Positions 1 through 12,500 of a stretch of DNA of 64,000 nucleotides are shown piece after piece (positions within the stretch are counted from its first letter, which is position 1; the number at the start of each line of letters is the position of its first letter). This DNA is from Branchiostoma floridae. Taxonomy: Eukaryota; Chordata; Leptocardii; Amphioxiformes; Branchiostomatidae. A program made the translations under genes and the position numbers. The stretch covers positions 29,298,864 to 29,362,863 of the forward strand of contig NC_049983.1 of assembly GCF_000003815.2 (NCBI RefSeq). Reading direction: 5' to 3'. Under the pieces are notes generated by a model. The model saw only the letters and a list, made by a program, of their open reading frames with translations. It was not told where the DNA came from and searched no databases.

Positions 1-129
1 AGTTACCATAATTTTTTCATAGATTTCTAAGTAGAATACTAAAGGCAAATAAATCCATGAGAAAAGGCAAAACGCTTGTCAGCTGGTCTAAACAAGAAGG
101 GAAATGCCTGAAGTGCTCAAGCTTCTGTT

Positions 130-410
130 GCAGATGATACCATGTGGAGCGCCAGCTGCAGCTGCCTAAGTAAAATGATACTGTTTGTTTGTTGTTTACC
201 TTGCGGAGCGCCAGCTGCTGCTGCCTGAGTAAGATGATACTGTTTGTTTGTTTGTTTGTTGTTGTTTACCTTGCGGAGTGCCAGCTGCTGCTGCCTGAGT
301 AAGATGATACTGTTTGTTTGTTTGTTTGTTTGTTGTTTACCTTGCGGAGCGCCAGCTGCTGCTGCCTGAGTAAGATGATACTGTTTGTTTGTTTGTTTGT
401 TGTTGTTTAC
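130..410 (-). repeat. Donor-site array of exon 48
   Basis: Four further copies of the exon 48 end (ILLRQQQLALRK) plus its GTAAAC donor and an AAAC tract, with a period of about 75-85 bp. Tract length differs between copies. Confidence 0.85.
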
Positions 411-524
411 CTTGCGGAGCGCCAGCTGCTGCTGCCTGAGTAAGATGACCTCCTCCTCAGCGTTCATCCTGATCTGCAGACATTCCTTCTTGTTCCTGGA
501 AACTTCCTTCTGAAGCTCCGAGAT
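411..524 (-). CDS. CCDC162: CCDC162-like coding exon 48 (last exon in the window)
   Basis: Residues 2000-2037: ISELQKEVSRNKKECLQIRM, NAEEEVILLRQQQLALRK. 38 codons, phase 0, coiled coil. Acceptor TTGCTGCAG, donor CGCAAG then GTAAAC, so the protein continues past the left edge. Four donor-end copies with AAAC tracts at 130-400. Confidence 0.85.
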
Positions 525-3500
525 CTGCAGCAAAAGGAAGGAGTTATTCCCCTGACAAATGTTCACAAATCCTTCCCTAACATTAAATCATTTAAAATAT
601 AAGATGACGAAAAGCAGTTACTCAAGCAACTGGATATGATTTTGAAAACGGTCACATGTTCAGATTGCATTTATCTTATCCTATATCCTATTTACTTGGA
701 TGTCTTATCTTCGACGCATTAAACTCTTACAGCAACAAGCACTGAGTCAGACTCTGACTGCCGACTTGTGACCCCACCTATTGAAAACCCCGAGACCCCT
801 AATCCCTCACCCCTCACCCCTGACCCAGTACTCACGGACTTGTGGAAGTCGCCCTTGACCTTTGTGCCCTTCCACATGACCATGGCCTTGCTCTTGGCCA
901 GGACGCGGCTCAGCTGGCTGTTCACACCCTGACCCCTAAACCCTAACCCCTGACCCAGTACTCACCGACTTGTGGAAGTCTCCCTTGACCTTTGTGCCCT
1001 TCCACATGACCATGGCCTTGCTCTTGGCGAGAACGTGGCTCAGCTGGCTGTTCACACCCTGACCCCTAAACCCTGACCCAGTACTCACCGACTTGTGGAA
1101 GTCTCCCTTGACCTTTGTGCCCTTCCACATGACCATGGCCTTGCTCTTGGCGAGAACGCGGCTCAGCTGGCTGTTCACACCCTGACCCCTAAACCCTAAC
1201 CCCTGACCCAGTACTCACCGACTTGTGGAAGTCTCCCTTGACCTTTGTGCCCTTCCACATGACCATGGCCTTGCTCTTGGCGAGAACGCGGCTCAGCTGG
1301 CTGTTCTCGCCCTGACCCCTAACCCTCACCCCTGACCCTGTAATTACCAACTTGTGGAAGTCGCCCTTGACCTTGGTGCCCTTCCACATGACCCCTCACC
1401 CTTAATCCCTGACCCCTGACCCGGTACTCACCGACTTGTGGAAGTCGCCCTTGACCTTGGTGCCCTTCCACATGACCCCTCACCCATAATCCCTGACCCC
1501 GTACTCACCGACTTGTGGAAGTCGCCCTTGACCTTTGTGCCCTTCCACATGACCATGGCCTTGCTCTTGGCGAGAACGCGGCTCAGCTGGCTGTTCTCGT
1601 GTTGAAGCGCCCGGAGCTCCGCCGCGCGCCGCATGTTCCGCGCTCGGATCTCGTCCTCTGCAACAGGCCACAAGTCAATTTCTCGGTTATCAGATTTAAA
1701 AAAATACAGAACATAATGTATAAAATCACCATGGAGACTGAGTACCTTCAGACAGAGCCAAGTTTTGCTGCCAGGTCTGGGTTTTCTTTGGTTGGCTGTG
1801 GCAGTTCTAGATTGGTATTTCATTCCAAGTTGCCGTTTTTCAATACTGGCCTCAGGCTATAAAAAGCTCAACAAGGCAGAATCATCAAACTGAATGGTAA
1901 GCTAAGCCATAATAGTGATCTGTAGTTTCCACCCACTTTCTGGACTGTTCTGCTGTAGTAGGTGTACCTGCATGCATAATTTATGCATGTTGACTGTGCA
2001 TGAGAGTATGTTTTGCTGTACAGCAGTTAGTGCACCTGCATGTACATGTCATGTGCATAAAGTATAAAGTACACACCTGGCACCCCCCCCCCTTCCCTCT
2101 GCTTGAGCTAGTGTGAGATACAGTACCTGGCACCCCCCCCCGCATGGGAGAGCAATTACCACCCTGCCACCCCTGCCTGTCGGCAAATAGTGCCTCCTAN
2201 NNNNNNNNNNNNNNNNNNNNNNNNNNNNNNNNNNNNNNNNNNNNNNNNNNNNNNNNNNNNNNNNNNNNNNNNNNNNNNNNNNNNNNNNNNNNNNNNNNNN
2301 NNNNNNNNNNNNNNNNNNNNNNNNNNNNNNNNNNNNNNNNNNNNNNNNNNNNNNNNNNNNNNNNNNNNNNNNNNNNNNNNNNNNNNNNNNNNNNNNNNNN
2401 NNNNNNNNNNNNNNNNNNNNNNNNNNNNNNNNNNNNNNNNNNNNNNNNNNNNNNNNNNNNNNNNNNNNNNNNNNNNNNNNNNNNNNNNNNNNNNNNNNNN
2501 NNNNNNNNNNNNNNNNNNNNNNNNNNNNNNNNNNNNNNNNNNNNNNNNNNNNNNNNNNNNNNNNNNNNNNNNNNNNNNNNNNNNNNNNNNNNNNNNNNNN
2601 NNNNNNNNNNNNNNNNNNNNNNNNNNNNNNNNNNNNNNNNNNNNNNNNNNNNNNNNNNNNNNNNNNNNNNNNNNNNNNNNNNNNNNNNNNNNNNNNNNNN
2701 NNNNNNNNNNNNNGAGTGTGAGATACAGTACCTGGCACCCCCCATTCTCTCTGCTTGAGTTTGGAGATGGCGTCGTCCGCCTCGACCCTGGTCTCTGCCA
2801 CCTTCTCACACACGATGTCATGGAGGTTAAGTCTGGGGAGAAGGTGGACATAGAACTCAAACATGTTTGTTTGTTTGTTTGTTTGTTTTCTTGCCATCTC
2901 CATTAGTGTACATCATAAAATCATGCCACTACTCTTCCTGGAGTCATAATCATAAGAATAAATGAAATACATGAAATGAAAAAGAAACAACTTAACATCA
3001 AAAGCGGAAAATTAGCGTAAAATAATAAGTAGAGGTCAGAGGTCAAAATAAAGAAGTGATCATACATAACAAATAATGTATAGCAGAAGAACTTAACTTG
3101 ATTGATTGAAACATTGATTGATTAAACTGTATCCACATGGGCAACAGTTTAATGACTCCAGAACACAATATACCCCTGGGCTGTCCTGACAATGCAATGG
3201 TGAAAAAAATGTAGGACTTGTAGAGACCGGTGCAATGGCCTAGTGGGTAGAGTGTTCGCCTTGCATTCGGTAGGTCGTGAGTTCGATCCCCGGCCGAGTC
3301 ATACCTGGGCTGTCCTGACAATGCAATGGTGAAAAAAATGCTGGACTTGTTACTAAGAGAACAAATCTCTCCTCCTTCATCAGCATATGACTTCCTTCTA
3401 ATCAACATCTTCACACATCACAAGAGTAAACACCTGAAGTTGTCAGACTTCTCCATGAGTTTGAAATGCGAGGAACAGAGGTCCTCCCCGAGCTCTCAAT

Positions 3501-6500
3501 ACTGGTCACCTTAGTGGGCTGAGGGTTAAGGAGGTGCTCACAAGACTTTGGTATGTCTTAAGGGGGCACACCCCAGTTAATTTTGGGTTTCAGGTGAGGT
3601 AAAATGTCAGGTGTAACATGAGTTCATGTAAAACGTCAGGTGTAACATAAGTTCAGGTAAAATGTCAGGTGTAACATGAGCTCAGGTAAAATGTCAGGTG
3701 AAACATAAGTTCAGGTAAAATGTCAGGTGTAACATGAGTTCAGGTAAAATGTAAGGTGAAACATAAGTTCAGGTAAAATGTCAGGTGTAACATGAGTTCA
3801 GGTAAAATGTCAGGTGTAACATAAGTTCAGGTAAAATGTCAGGTGAAACATGAGCTGACAGGTAAATTGTCAGGTGAAACATGAGTTCAGGTAAAATGTC
3901 AGGTGTAACATAAGTTCAGGTAAAATGTCAGGTGAAACGTAAGTTCAGGTAAAATGTAAGGTGTAAGTACTGTAACATGAGCTCAGGTAAAATGTCAGGT
4001 GTAACATGAGTTCAGGTAAAATGTCAGGTGTAACATGAGTTCAGGTAAAATGTCAGGTGTAACATAAGTTCAGGTAAAATGTCAGGTGTAACATGAGTTC
4101 AGGTAAAACGTCAGGTGTAACATAAGTTCACTCAGGTAAAATGTCAGGTGAAACATAAGTTCAGGTAAAATGTCAGGTGTAACATGAGCTGACAGGTAAA
4201 ACTAAGGCCTAGGAAAAAAAATGTTGTGTTTCCTGTAACCCGACCGACCCTAGAAAAACCTGCCGACCCTAGACTTTTTTTTTGGGTGGCCGGCTGGCAG
4301 ACATGAATTTTCCATGTGAGAATTTGTGCAAGGAGCTTTCGAGTGATGCATCGTTATAGAATCGGTTTTTGAACATGTTCTGCTAATTCCTAGTGCAGTA
4401 GAAAAAGTCCAAATAACATCAATTACCTCTGTTTACTTCATAAATCACAGTTAACATAATTAGGAACACATAAATCATCGTAAATATGAGATACACATGG
4501 ACACGTATAAACGTAGTAGAAGTTCAGAAGCATGACTCAGCTCAGGAGCATGTGCTCAAACACACAGTAAATTTTCAACTGAAACATAGAAATCAGCACC
4601 CAAACAAACAACTCAATAAACAAACAATGCTTTTTCACTATTGTACCTCCAAAATTAACCTATTTTGGTACGCCTGAAATGCAAAAAAGTCCGCCCAAAA
4701 GCCGTCCGAAATGAAGTAAACAAACCGAGAGCCGCCATTTTGTTTTATGTACAGCAGCGCCCCTATCTTATTTGGGGGGAAATGCAGGCTTGACAGCACT
4801 TGTACTGGTAATAATGTTGCATGTGAGTTTTTCCAAGGAGGTTTTATCAAATTGCATCTAATTTTTTGCTAACAAACAATTGTACATGTAACAAAAAAAA
4901 GATAATTAATATATGGTTTATGGTATAGTACTTTTGGTTGTGCATGTATTTTTTGGGGGAGTGCAAGTATTTGTATTTTTTTCCATCTGCACCAGTTGAC
5001 CATGAAATGTATTTAGTCTGTATAGATTTTTATTAACTCAGAGAGCCAATAATTCCAGCAAGGTTTTTATTCTTATTTCTATAGGCAAACTTAGATAAAA
5101 TTTGTTGTTGATTTTTTTTCTAACTAACATGATCAAGATGATAAAAGTTAAGTTAGGATGCTTTGCCCAATGTTTTCTACATTTTTCATGGTAACTTGCC
5201 TCAAGTTCCAAGCAGGAAATACATGACTTGGAGTTGTGTATACTGTTCCACTTGTTGAGCTTGAAGGCAGACTGTTGGCCCTTGGTAAGGGGTCCTAGTG
5301 GGGACCTATGCCCAATGTTTTGTTGGCAATTTATATCCTTGTATAAGAGTTAGTTTCTGTGTATAAGTGATAGCTTTCCCTTAAGCAGAAGATGAAGATT
5401 ATGAGCCGGCAAGATGACATCAGAAGCATACAATATAAATGTACATTTCTATGTAACAAAGTGTATGGATAGACATTGACATGGACACCACCACAGTTCC
5501 CAGCTTAAGAAATAATGCTTTTGGCCAATGTGTTGCCAGTTTTCAAGCCAGGTACCATGTCTAAAAAAAAAAAAAAAAAAAAAAAAAGGATTATCCCTAC
5601 CTACCGACCCTAATTTTTTCAGGACTGTTACAGGAAACACAACATTTTTTTTCCTAGGCCTAAGGCAGCCCACCCTAAAGCGACCATCTCTACTCGGGAA
5701 TTATAGTGAAGCAAAATTACTGACAGTCTATAGAGTGAGAGGATATTCCTTCAGCTACAAGACCAACGGACGGATTCCCGAAGCCCCGCCCCCTGTTCAA
5801 ACACCTCCGTCAAAAACAGCGCTTGTCGGACAGAACTGGCCGCCGCCGCTGTTTAGCTGATTTTGGTTTAGCTCTTTTGACCCTGAAATCCTCTCAGACC
5901 GGGACGAAAAAAATGTCCTGACTTCTTTGTTGTTAAGGCTACATCCACTGGGCACAGTCGTTTGAGGAGGCGGCTGATAAAGTTGAAGTAAGGGCGTTAT
6001 AATTTCAATCAAAGCAAAAGCGGGAGGCACCGCATATCATTACCTTGTTTGTGCGCATGAGTGTCCGCTTTCTGACATACGGTCGATGCACGTGAAAACC
6101 AGGGTACATCTGTTTGTGACTGGGTTTCTACTGCGTTTGTTGCATGCACAACAGCTGCATGTATGCTCATGATAAAAGCGAAATCAAGAAGAGAGCAGCT
6201 CACAGGTACTCGTGGAGAGGGAGCTTGTATTACGCACGAACTAATGCGACACTTCTACAAAGTCTGCCAGTGCAAGGTTCCATATCTTATACAACCCCTG
6301 CTCTACACGTGCATCCTGCCCACCATCAATGTAATGCTATGCAGAGGCTCTCGCTCCCACAATACCTATACTCGGTGGGTGTGGCCTTTGACAGAGAATA
6401 GCATAGCATTTTTCTTTGGCCATTCCTGTTCAGCTGGGGCTATTTTTGACGGAGGTGTTCGAAATAGAATAGGGGGTTCCATCTTGTTCTATTTGTTCGA

Positions 6501-9500
6501 TATGACGTTCGATCAGGATCGGTCAACTGAGTTTCGATCCTTCAACTTCTCTAATTTTAAATAGCAGGTTCTCACCTGAAGACTTAGGTGGAGCAGGTGC
6601 TAACCTGAAGCCTTTGCTATGTCTTAAGGGGCAGGTTCTCACCTGAAGCCTTTGCTATGTCATAAGGGGCAGGTGCTCACCTGAAGACTTTGCTATGTCT
6701 TAAGGAGCAGGTGCTCACCTGAAGCCTTTGCTATGTCTTAAGGAGCAGGTGCTCACCTGAAGTGTTGGCAATTGTCTTAAGGAGCAGGTGCTCACCTGAA
6801 GCCTTTGCTATGTCATAAGGGGCAGGTTCTCACCTGAAGCCTTTGCTATGTCTTAAGGAGCAGGTGCTCACCTGAAGCCTTTGCTATGTCTTAAGGAGCA
6901 GGTTCTCACCTGAAGACTTTGCTATGTCTTAAGGGGCAGGTGCTCACCTGTGGCCTTTGCTATGTCTTAAGGAGAAGGTGCTCACCTGAAGTGTTGGCAA
7001 TTGTCTTAAGGAGCAGGTGCTAACCTGAAGCCTTTGCTATGTCTTAAGGAGCAGGTTCTCACCTGAAGACTTTGCTATGTCTTAAGGAGCAGGTGCTCAC
7101 CTGAAGTCGTCGAATTTCTTCATGAGCTCGAACTGCGAGGCGAACAGGTCCTCCACCAGCTCATCGTACTCGCACTTGACCTGCTCGCGGATGTCTCGCT
7201 CCTGCGTGAAGGTCATCTCACGCATCTCCGCGACCTTGGCACGCAGAGCTGTGATCTCTGCAAGGGCAGAAGGTCGTTATGAGCAGTCGCTGTGAACAGA
7301 AACTTCTTATGAACAGCCACAGTGACTATGGCTGTACTTTTAGCAGTTGGAGAGAGAGCTGACCTGATGATCAGTTTAAAACATGTAACAATCCCACAAG
7401 TATCACCAGGCAGCAGGTGATTATAAAACATGTAACAATCCCACAAGTATCACCAGGCAGCAGGTTATTATAAATCTATGACCAACCACTGGAGAGTCTC
7501 CCTGATGCAGACGTACCCAGAATGTACCAGAATAGACGTTTTTCACACTTCCCATAATACATTGCGACAGGGTTCCGGATATGGATGTTGACTGGGATGT
7601 ACCACCCTTGCCCAGGGTGCGAAACCAGGGTGAAACCAGCTAAAACCTTCAGTACGAAGGCGGCAAAGCATATAAACTAATGATTTGTCTAGCAAATATA
7701 GTTACAGTGCACGGGACATGGTAAAAATCACTTTCTGACAACAAAGAACAAAGGCCTGAGACAAAACGCAAGTCGTGACCCATGAGGTCATCGGGTGAAA
7801 CCAACTAACAGCCACAGTGGTGCCGGCTTGCTAGTTTATACTTCTGACCACAAAAATTGGAAAATTCTCAGCCCTAATAATAGTTTTACTATATTTCCCA
7901 GACAAGTCATTAGTAATATATGCTTTGCCGCCCTCGTACTGAAGGTTTTAGCTGGTTTCACCCTGGTTTCGCACCCTGGGCAAGGGTGGTACATCCCAGT
8001 CAACATCCATATCCGGAACCCCGTCGCAATGTATTATGGGAAGTGTGAAAATGGTCTATAGACGACTTGCACACTTCCCATAATCNNNNNNNNNNNNNNN
8101 NNNNNNNNNNNNNNNNNNNNNNNNNNNNNNNNNNNNNNNNNNNNNNNNNNNNNNNNNNNNNNNNNNNNNNNNNNNNNNNNNNNNNNNNNNNNNNNNNNNN
8201 NNNNNNNNNNNNNNNNNNNNNNNNNNNNNNNNNNNNNNNNNNNNNNNNNNNNNNNNNNNNNNNNNNNNNNNNNNNNNNNNNNNNNNNNNNNNNNNNNNNN
8301 NNNNNNNNNNNNNNNNNNNNNNNNNNNNNNNNNNNNNNNNNNNNNNNNNNNNNNNNNNNNNNNNNNNNNNNNNNNNNNNNNNNNNNNNNNNNNNNNNNNN
8401 NNNNNNNNNNNNNNNNNNNNNNNNNNNNNNNNNNNNNNNNNNNNNNNNNNNNNNNNNNNNNNNNNNNNNNNNNNNNNNNNNNNNNNNNNNNNNNNNNNNN
8501 NNNNNNNNNNNNNNNNNNNNNNNNNNNNNNNNNNNNNNNNNNNNNNNNNNNNNNNNNNNNNNNNNNNNNNNNNNNNNNNNNNNNNNNNNNNNNNNNNNNN
8601 NNNNNNNNNNNNNNNNNNNNNNNNNNNNNNNNNNNNNNNNNNNNNNNNNNNNNNTTATAGAGCTGAGAATTTTACAAGTTTTGTGGCCAGAAGTATAAAG
8701 TAGCCAGCACTAACCACTGTAGCTGTTGGTTGGTTTCCCCCGATGACCTCACGGGTCACTACATCCGTATCCCTGGCACTGTGAATTATGGGAAGTGTGC
8801 AAGTCGTCTATTACTCAGGATGCACCAGAATTACCCAGAATGCACCAGACTTACCCAGAATGCACAGACTTATCCTGGATGACTTACCCAGGATGCACCA
8901 GACTTACCCAGGATGAGCTCCCCGTATCTGTCAGCCAGCTGACACTGCACCTCCACCAGGGAATCACTAGGGGGCTCTCCTGCACCAGCACTGCAGTGCT
9001 TCAGCTCCTGGGGGTTAACACAATAAAGAAAATTACTAGTAGTTGGTCCATAGAAATTACAATTCTGGGACTTTGAAGTACATTTACATGTAAAAGACTA
9101 CTTCTCTACTACAATGTATAATGGCGCCGGCCCTACCTGTTCCTTCTGGTACATCAGCTGGTGGTACTGTACAACAGTGCCCCCTACCTGTTCCTTCTGG
9201 TACATCAGCTGGTGGTACTGTACAACAGTGCCCCCTACCTGTTCCTTCTGGTACATCAGCTGGTGGTACTGTACAACAGCGCCCCCTACCTGTTCCTTCT
9301 GGTACATCAACTAATGTTACTGTACAACAGTGCCCCCTACCTGTTCCTTCTGGTACATCAGCTGGTGGTACTGTACAACAGTGCCCCCTACCTGTTCCTT
9401 CTGGTACATCAGCTGGTGGTACTGTACAACAGTGCCCCCTACCTGTTCCCCCTGGTACATCAGCTGGTGGTACTGTACAACAGTGCCCCCTACCTGTTCC

Positions 9501-12500
9501 TTCTGGTACATCAGCTGGTGGTACTGTACAACAGTGCCCCCTACCTGTTCCTTCTGGTACATCAGCTGGTGGTACTGTACAACAGCGCCCCCTACCTGTT
9601 CCTTCTGGTACATCAACTAATGTTACTGTACAACAGTGCCCCCTACCTGTTCCTTCTGGTACATCAGCTGGTGGTACTGGCGCAGCAGGTTCTCGTAGAA
9701 CATGGTGTAGTTCTCGTAGGTGGTTCTCTCAGCTAATGTTACTGTACAACAGTGCCCCCTACCTGTTCCTTCTGGTACATCAGCTGGTGGTACTGTACAA
9801 CAGTGCCCCCTACCTGTTCCTTCTGGTACATCAGCTGGTGGTACTGGCGCAGCAGGTTCTCGTAGAACATGGTGTAGCTCTCGAAGGTGGTTCACTCAGC
9901 TAATGTTACTGTACAACAGTGCCCCCTACCTGTTCCTTCTGGTACATCAGCTGGTGGTACTGTACAACAGTGCCCCCTACCTGTTCCTTCTGGTACATCA
10001 GCTGTACAACAGCGCCCCCTACCTGTTCCTTCTGGTACATCAGCTGGTGGTACTGTACAACAGTGCCCCCTACCTGTTCCTTCTGGTACATCAGCTGGTG
10101 GTACTGTACAACAGTGCCCCCTACCTGTTCCTTCTGGTACATCAGCTGATGGTACTGTACAACAGTGCCCCCTACCTGTTCCTTCTGGTACATCAGCTGT
10201 ACAACAGTGCCCCCTACCTGTTCCTTCTGGTACATCAGCTGTACAACAGTGCCCCCTACCTGTTCCTTCTGGTACATCAGCTGGTGGTACTGTACAACAG
10301 TGCCCCCTACCTGTTCCTTCTGGTACATCAGCTGGTGGTACTGGCGCAGCAGGTTCTCGTAGAACATGGTGTAGCTCTCGTAGGTGGTTCTCTCAGCTAA
10401 TGTTACTGTACAACAGTGCCCCCTACCTGTTCCTTCTGGTACATCAGCTGGTGGTACTGTACAACAGTGCCCCCTACCTGTTCCTTCTGGTACATCAGCT
10501 GGTGGTACTGGCGCAGCAGGTTCTCGTAGAACATGGTGTAGCTCTCGTAGGTGGTTCTCTCGCGCCCCATGACGGCCGAGGCCAGCTGGGACAGACATGT
10601 CCGGAGGTGATCCTGATGAAAAAATAAACACAGATGATAAACTGGATAGTGAGTGTGTGACTGTAGTTATTATTGTTACAGCGCATTAATGAACTGACAG
10701 GTATATTTTCAGTAGACTAAGTGTGCAAGTCAAACAAATTCTGAAGCTGTGTTCCTAACTAATCATGCACACTGGCTGCAACATTGCTAACAAATCATGC
10801 ACACTGGCTGCAATACTGCTAACTAATCATGCACACTGGCTGCAATACTGCTAACTAATCATGCACACTGGTTGCAATGCTGCTACTGTGTTATTATAGG
10901 ACGTCATCATATTTACAATTGCTCAATGCAGGCTGTTTCCAACACTTTCTGTCAGTACTTGCCAATGGATTAAGAAATTAGCTTGTCAGAACAGAAAAAA
11001 AGTATTTTGTTCCATCCATCTAAAAATCTGACTGTTCTGTCATGAAACTGAAGCAAATCTATTTTTGTTAGCATAAAATGACAGATCTAATACCAAAAAC
11101 TAACATCATGGACTCCCAAACATTAAATATGTGTATACCATGTACATGTACTTGCAATTAGCCCTCGGGCACGAACTTGCAAATAAACTTCCAATCATTA
11201 AACAGGAAAGAAACTATTCTAAGCTGGAGATAGCTCCTGTTCAGTGGACGACAAATGTTCTTGCCCCTGACCTTGGAGAAGGTGATGGATGTTCCGTTTT
11301 CCTGACATTCTGACATCAGGGCTTGTGAGAAGTCCTCCACCAGGTGGGGCTTCGCTATGGTGAAACTCTCCTTCATGGCCTGAAGGGGACAGAACACAAA
11401 AGGCAACTTCACGTTACTTCCCTAATTCTCAAAATTCTAAAAAAACTCTTAGTCTTAGAACAAGTGAGGGAGACTTTGGATACTTAAAGCCAGGTTGGTC
11501 ATGAATTATGATAGTGTATCTAGAGGTATGCAGACATCTGTATAGTCCGATACATGTAATGATACCTGTGGCTGAACATGACTTCCGATCCATGACAATG
11601 AGCTTACATTTGCCTGTTAAGAACCTAGTGGCCACTTCCCCCCATTCCTACAACTGTTGTACAGTAGCGCCCTCTACCTGTTCCCCCTGATACAACAGCT
11701 GGTGGTACTGTACAGCAGCGCCCCCTACCTGCTCCCCCTGGTACAACAGCTGGTGGTACTGTACAGCAGCGCCCCCTACCTGTTCCCCCTGGTACTTACC
11801 GGCCGTTTCCATAGGTCTGTCGGCAGCGCTGTCTCCTCCCGCCCGCGCTCGTTCAGAACCAGCCCGTGTTCTTTCGAGATCTTCCTCCGCACCTCGTAGA
11901 TCATGTGACACTCCAAGTTATCCAGCAGCTTCAAAAGCTGTAGGGAAAACAAACAAACAAATAAACAAACGAATGAGGGGAATATCGATATACAGTGGAA
12001 GCCAGGTAATTGCACATTGGATTACCTCGCACTTCTGTTTAATGCATGGAATCCCCAAATCCCAAACTCATACAGTCCAGCTGGATAACTTTGCATTGTT
12101 TCCCCACCTGGGTAATTGAACAAAATACACTCAGTCTGGCAACTCCGGTGTGCAATGAAACAGCTTCTACTGTTGCAGACTTACTACACCCACGCTGAGT
12201 TAGGACCTTCTCGGTAACATGGAGGAAGGGCAAAAAAAAGAAGTGGGAGCTGTGAAACACACAAACAAGCCTAAAACAATACTTCACTCTATGAAGTGTG
12301 ACATAGATCTGTTGTTGCCCTGACGACCCTCACGACCAATTAATGTCAAGTCTGTACAGTCAGATGTTAGTACCTGTTGCACTCTGGTCTCGAACTCTGA
12401 CGCTCCCTTTGGCATCACCAGCGGCTCGTCATCCGACACCAGCCCGTCATAGTCGTCACCCTGCGGGGAAGGACACACAATCTTGTCAGGGAGATGCTCT

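Noticed and set aside
2049-2906. Frames through 2200-2713 and 8086-8654
   Set aside because: They consist mainly of N and are gap artefacts.
3222-3300. tRNA gene
   Set aside because: Boxes A and B are present, but no matching acceptor stem or clear anticodon arm; the adjoining duplicated tail fits a SINE.
9121-10627. Plus-strand frames of 191-260 codons rich in VPSGTSAGGTVQQCPLP
   Set aside because: They are the reverse side of the exon 43 array. The unit is divisible by three and lacks stops in several frames.
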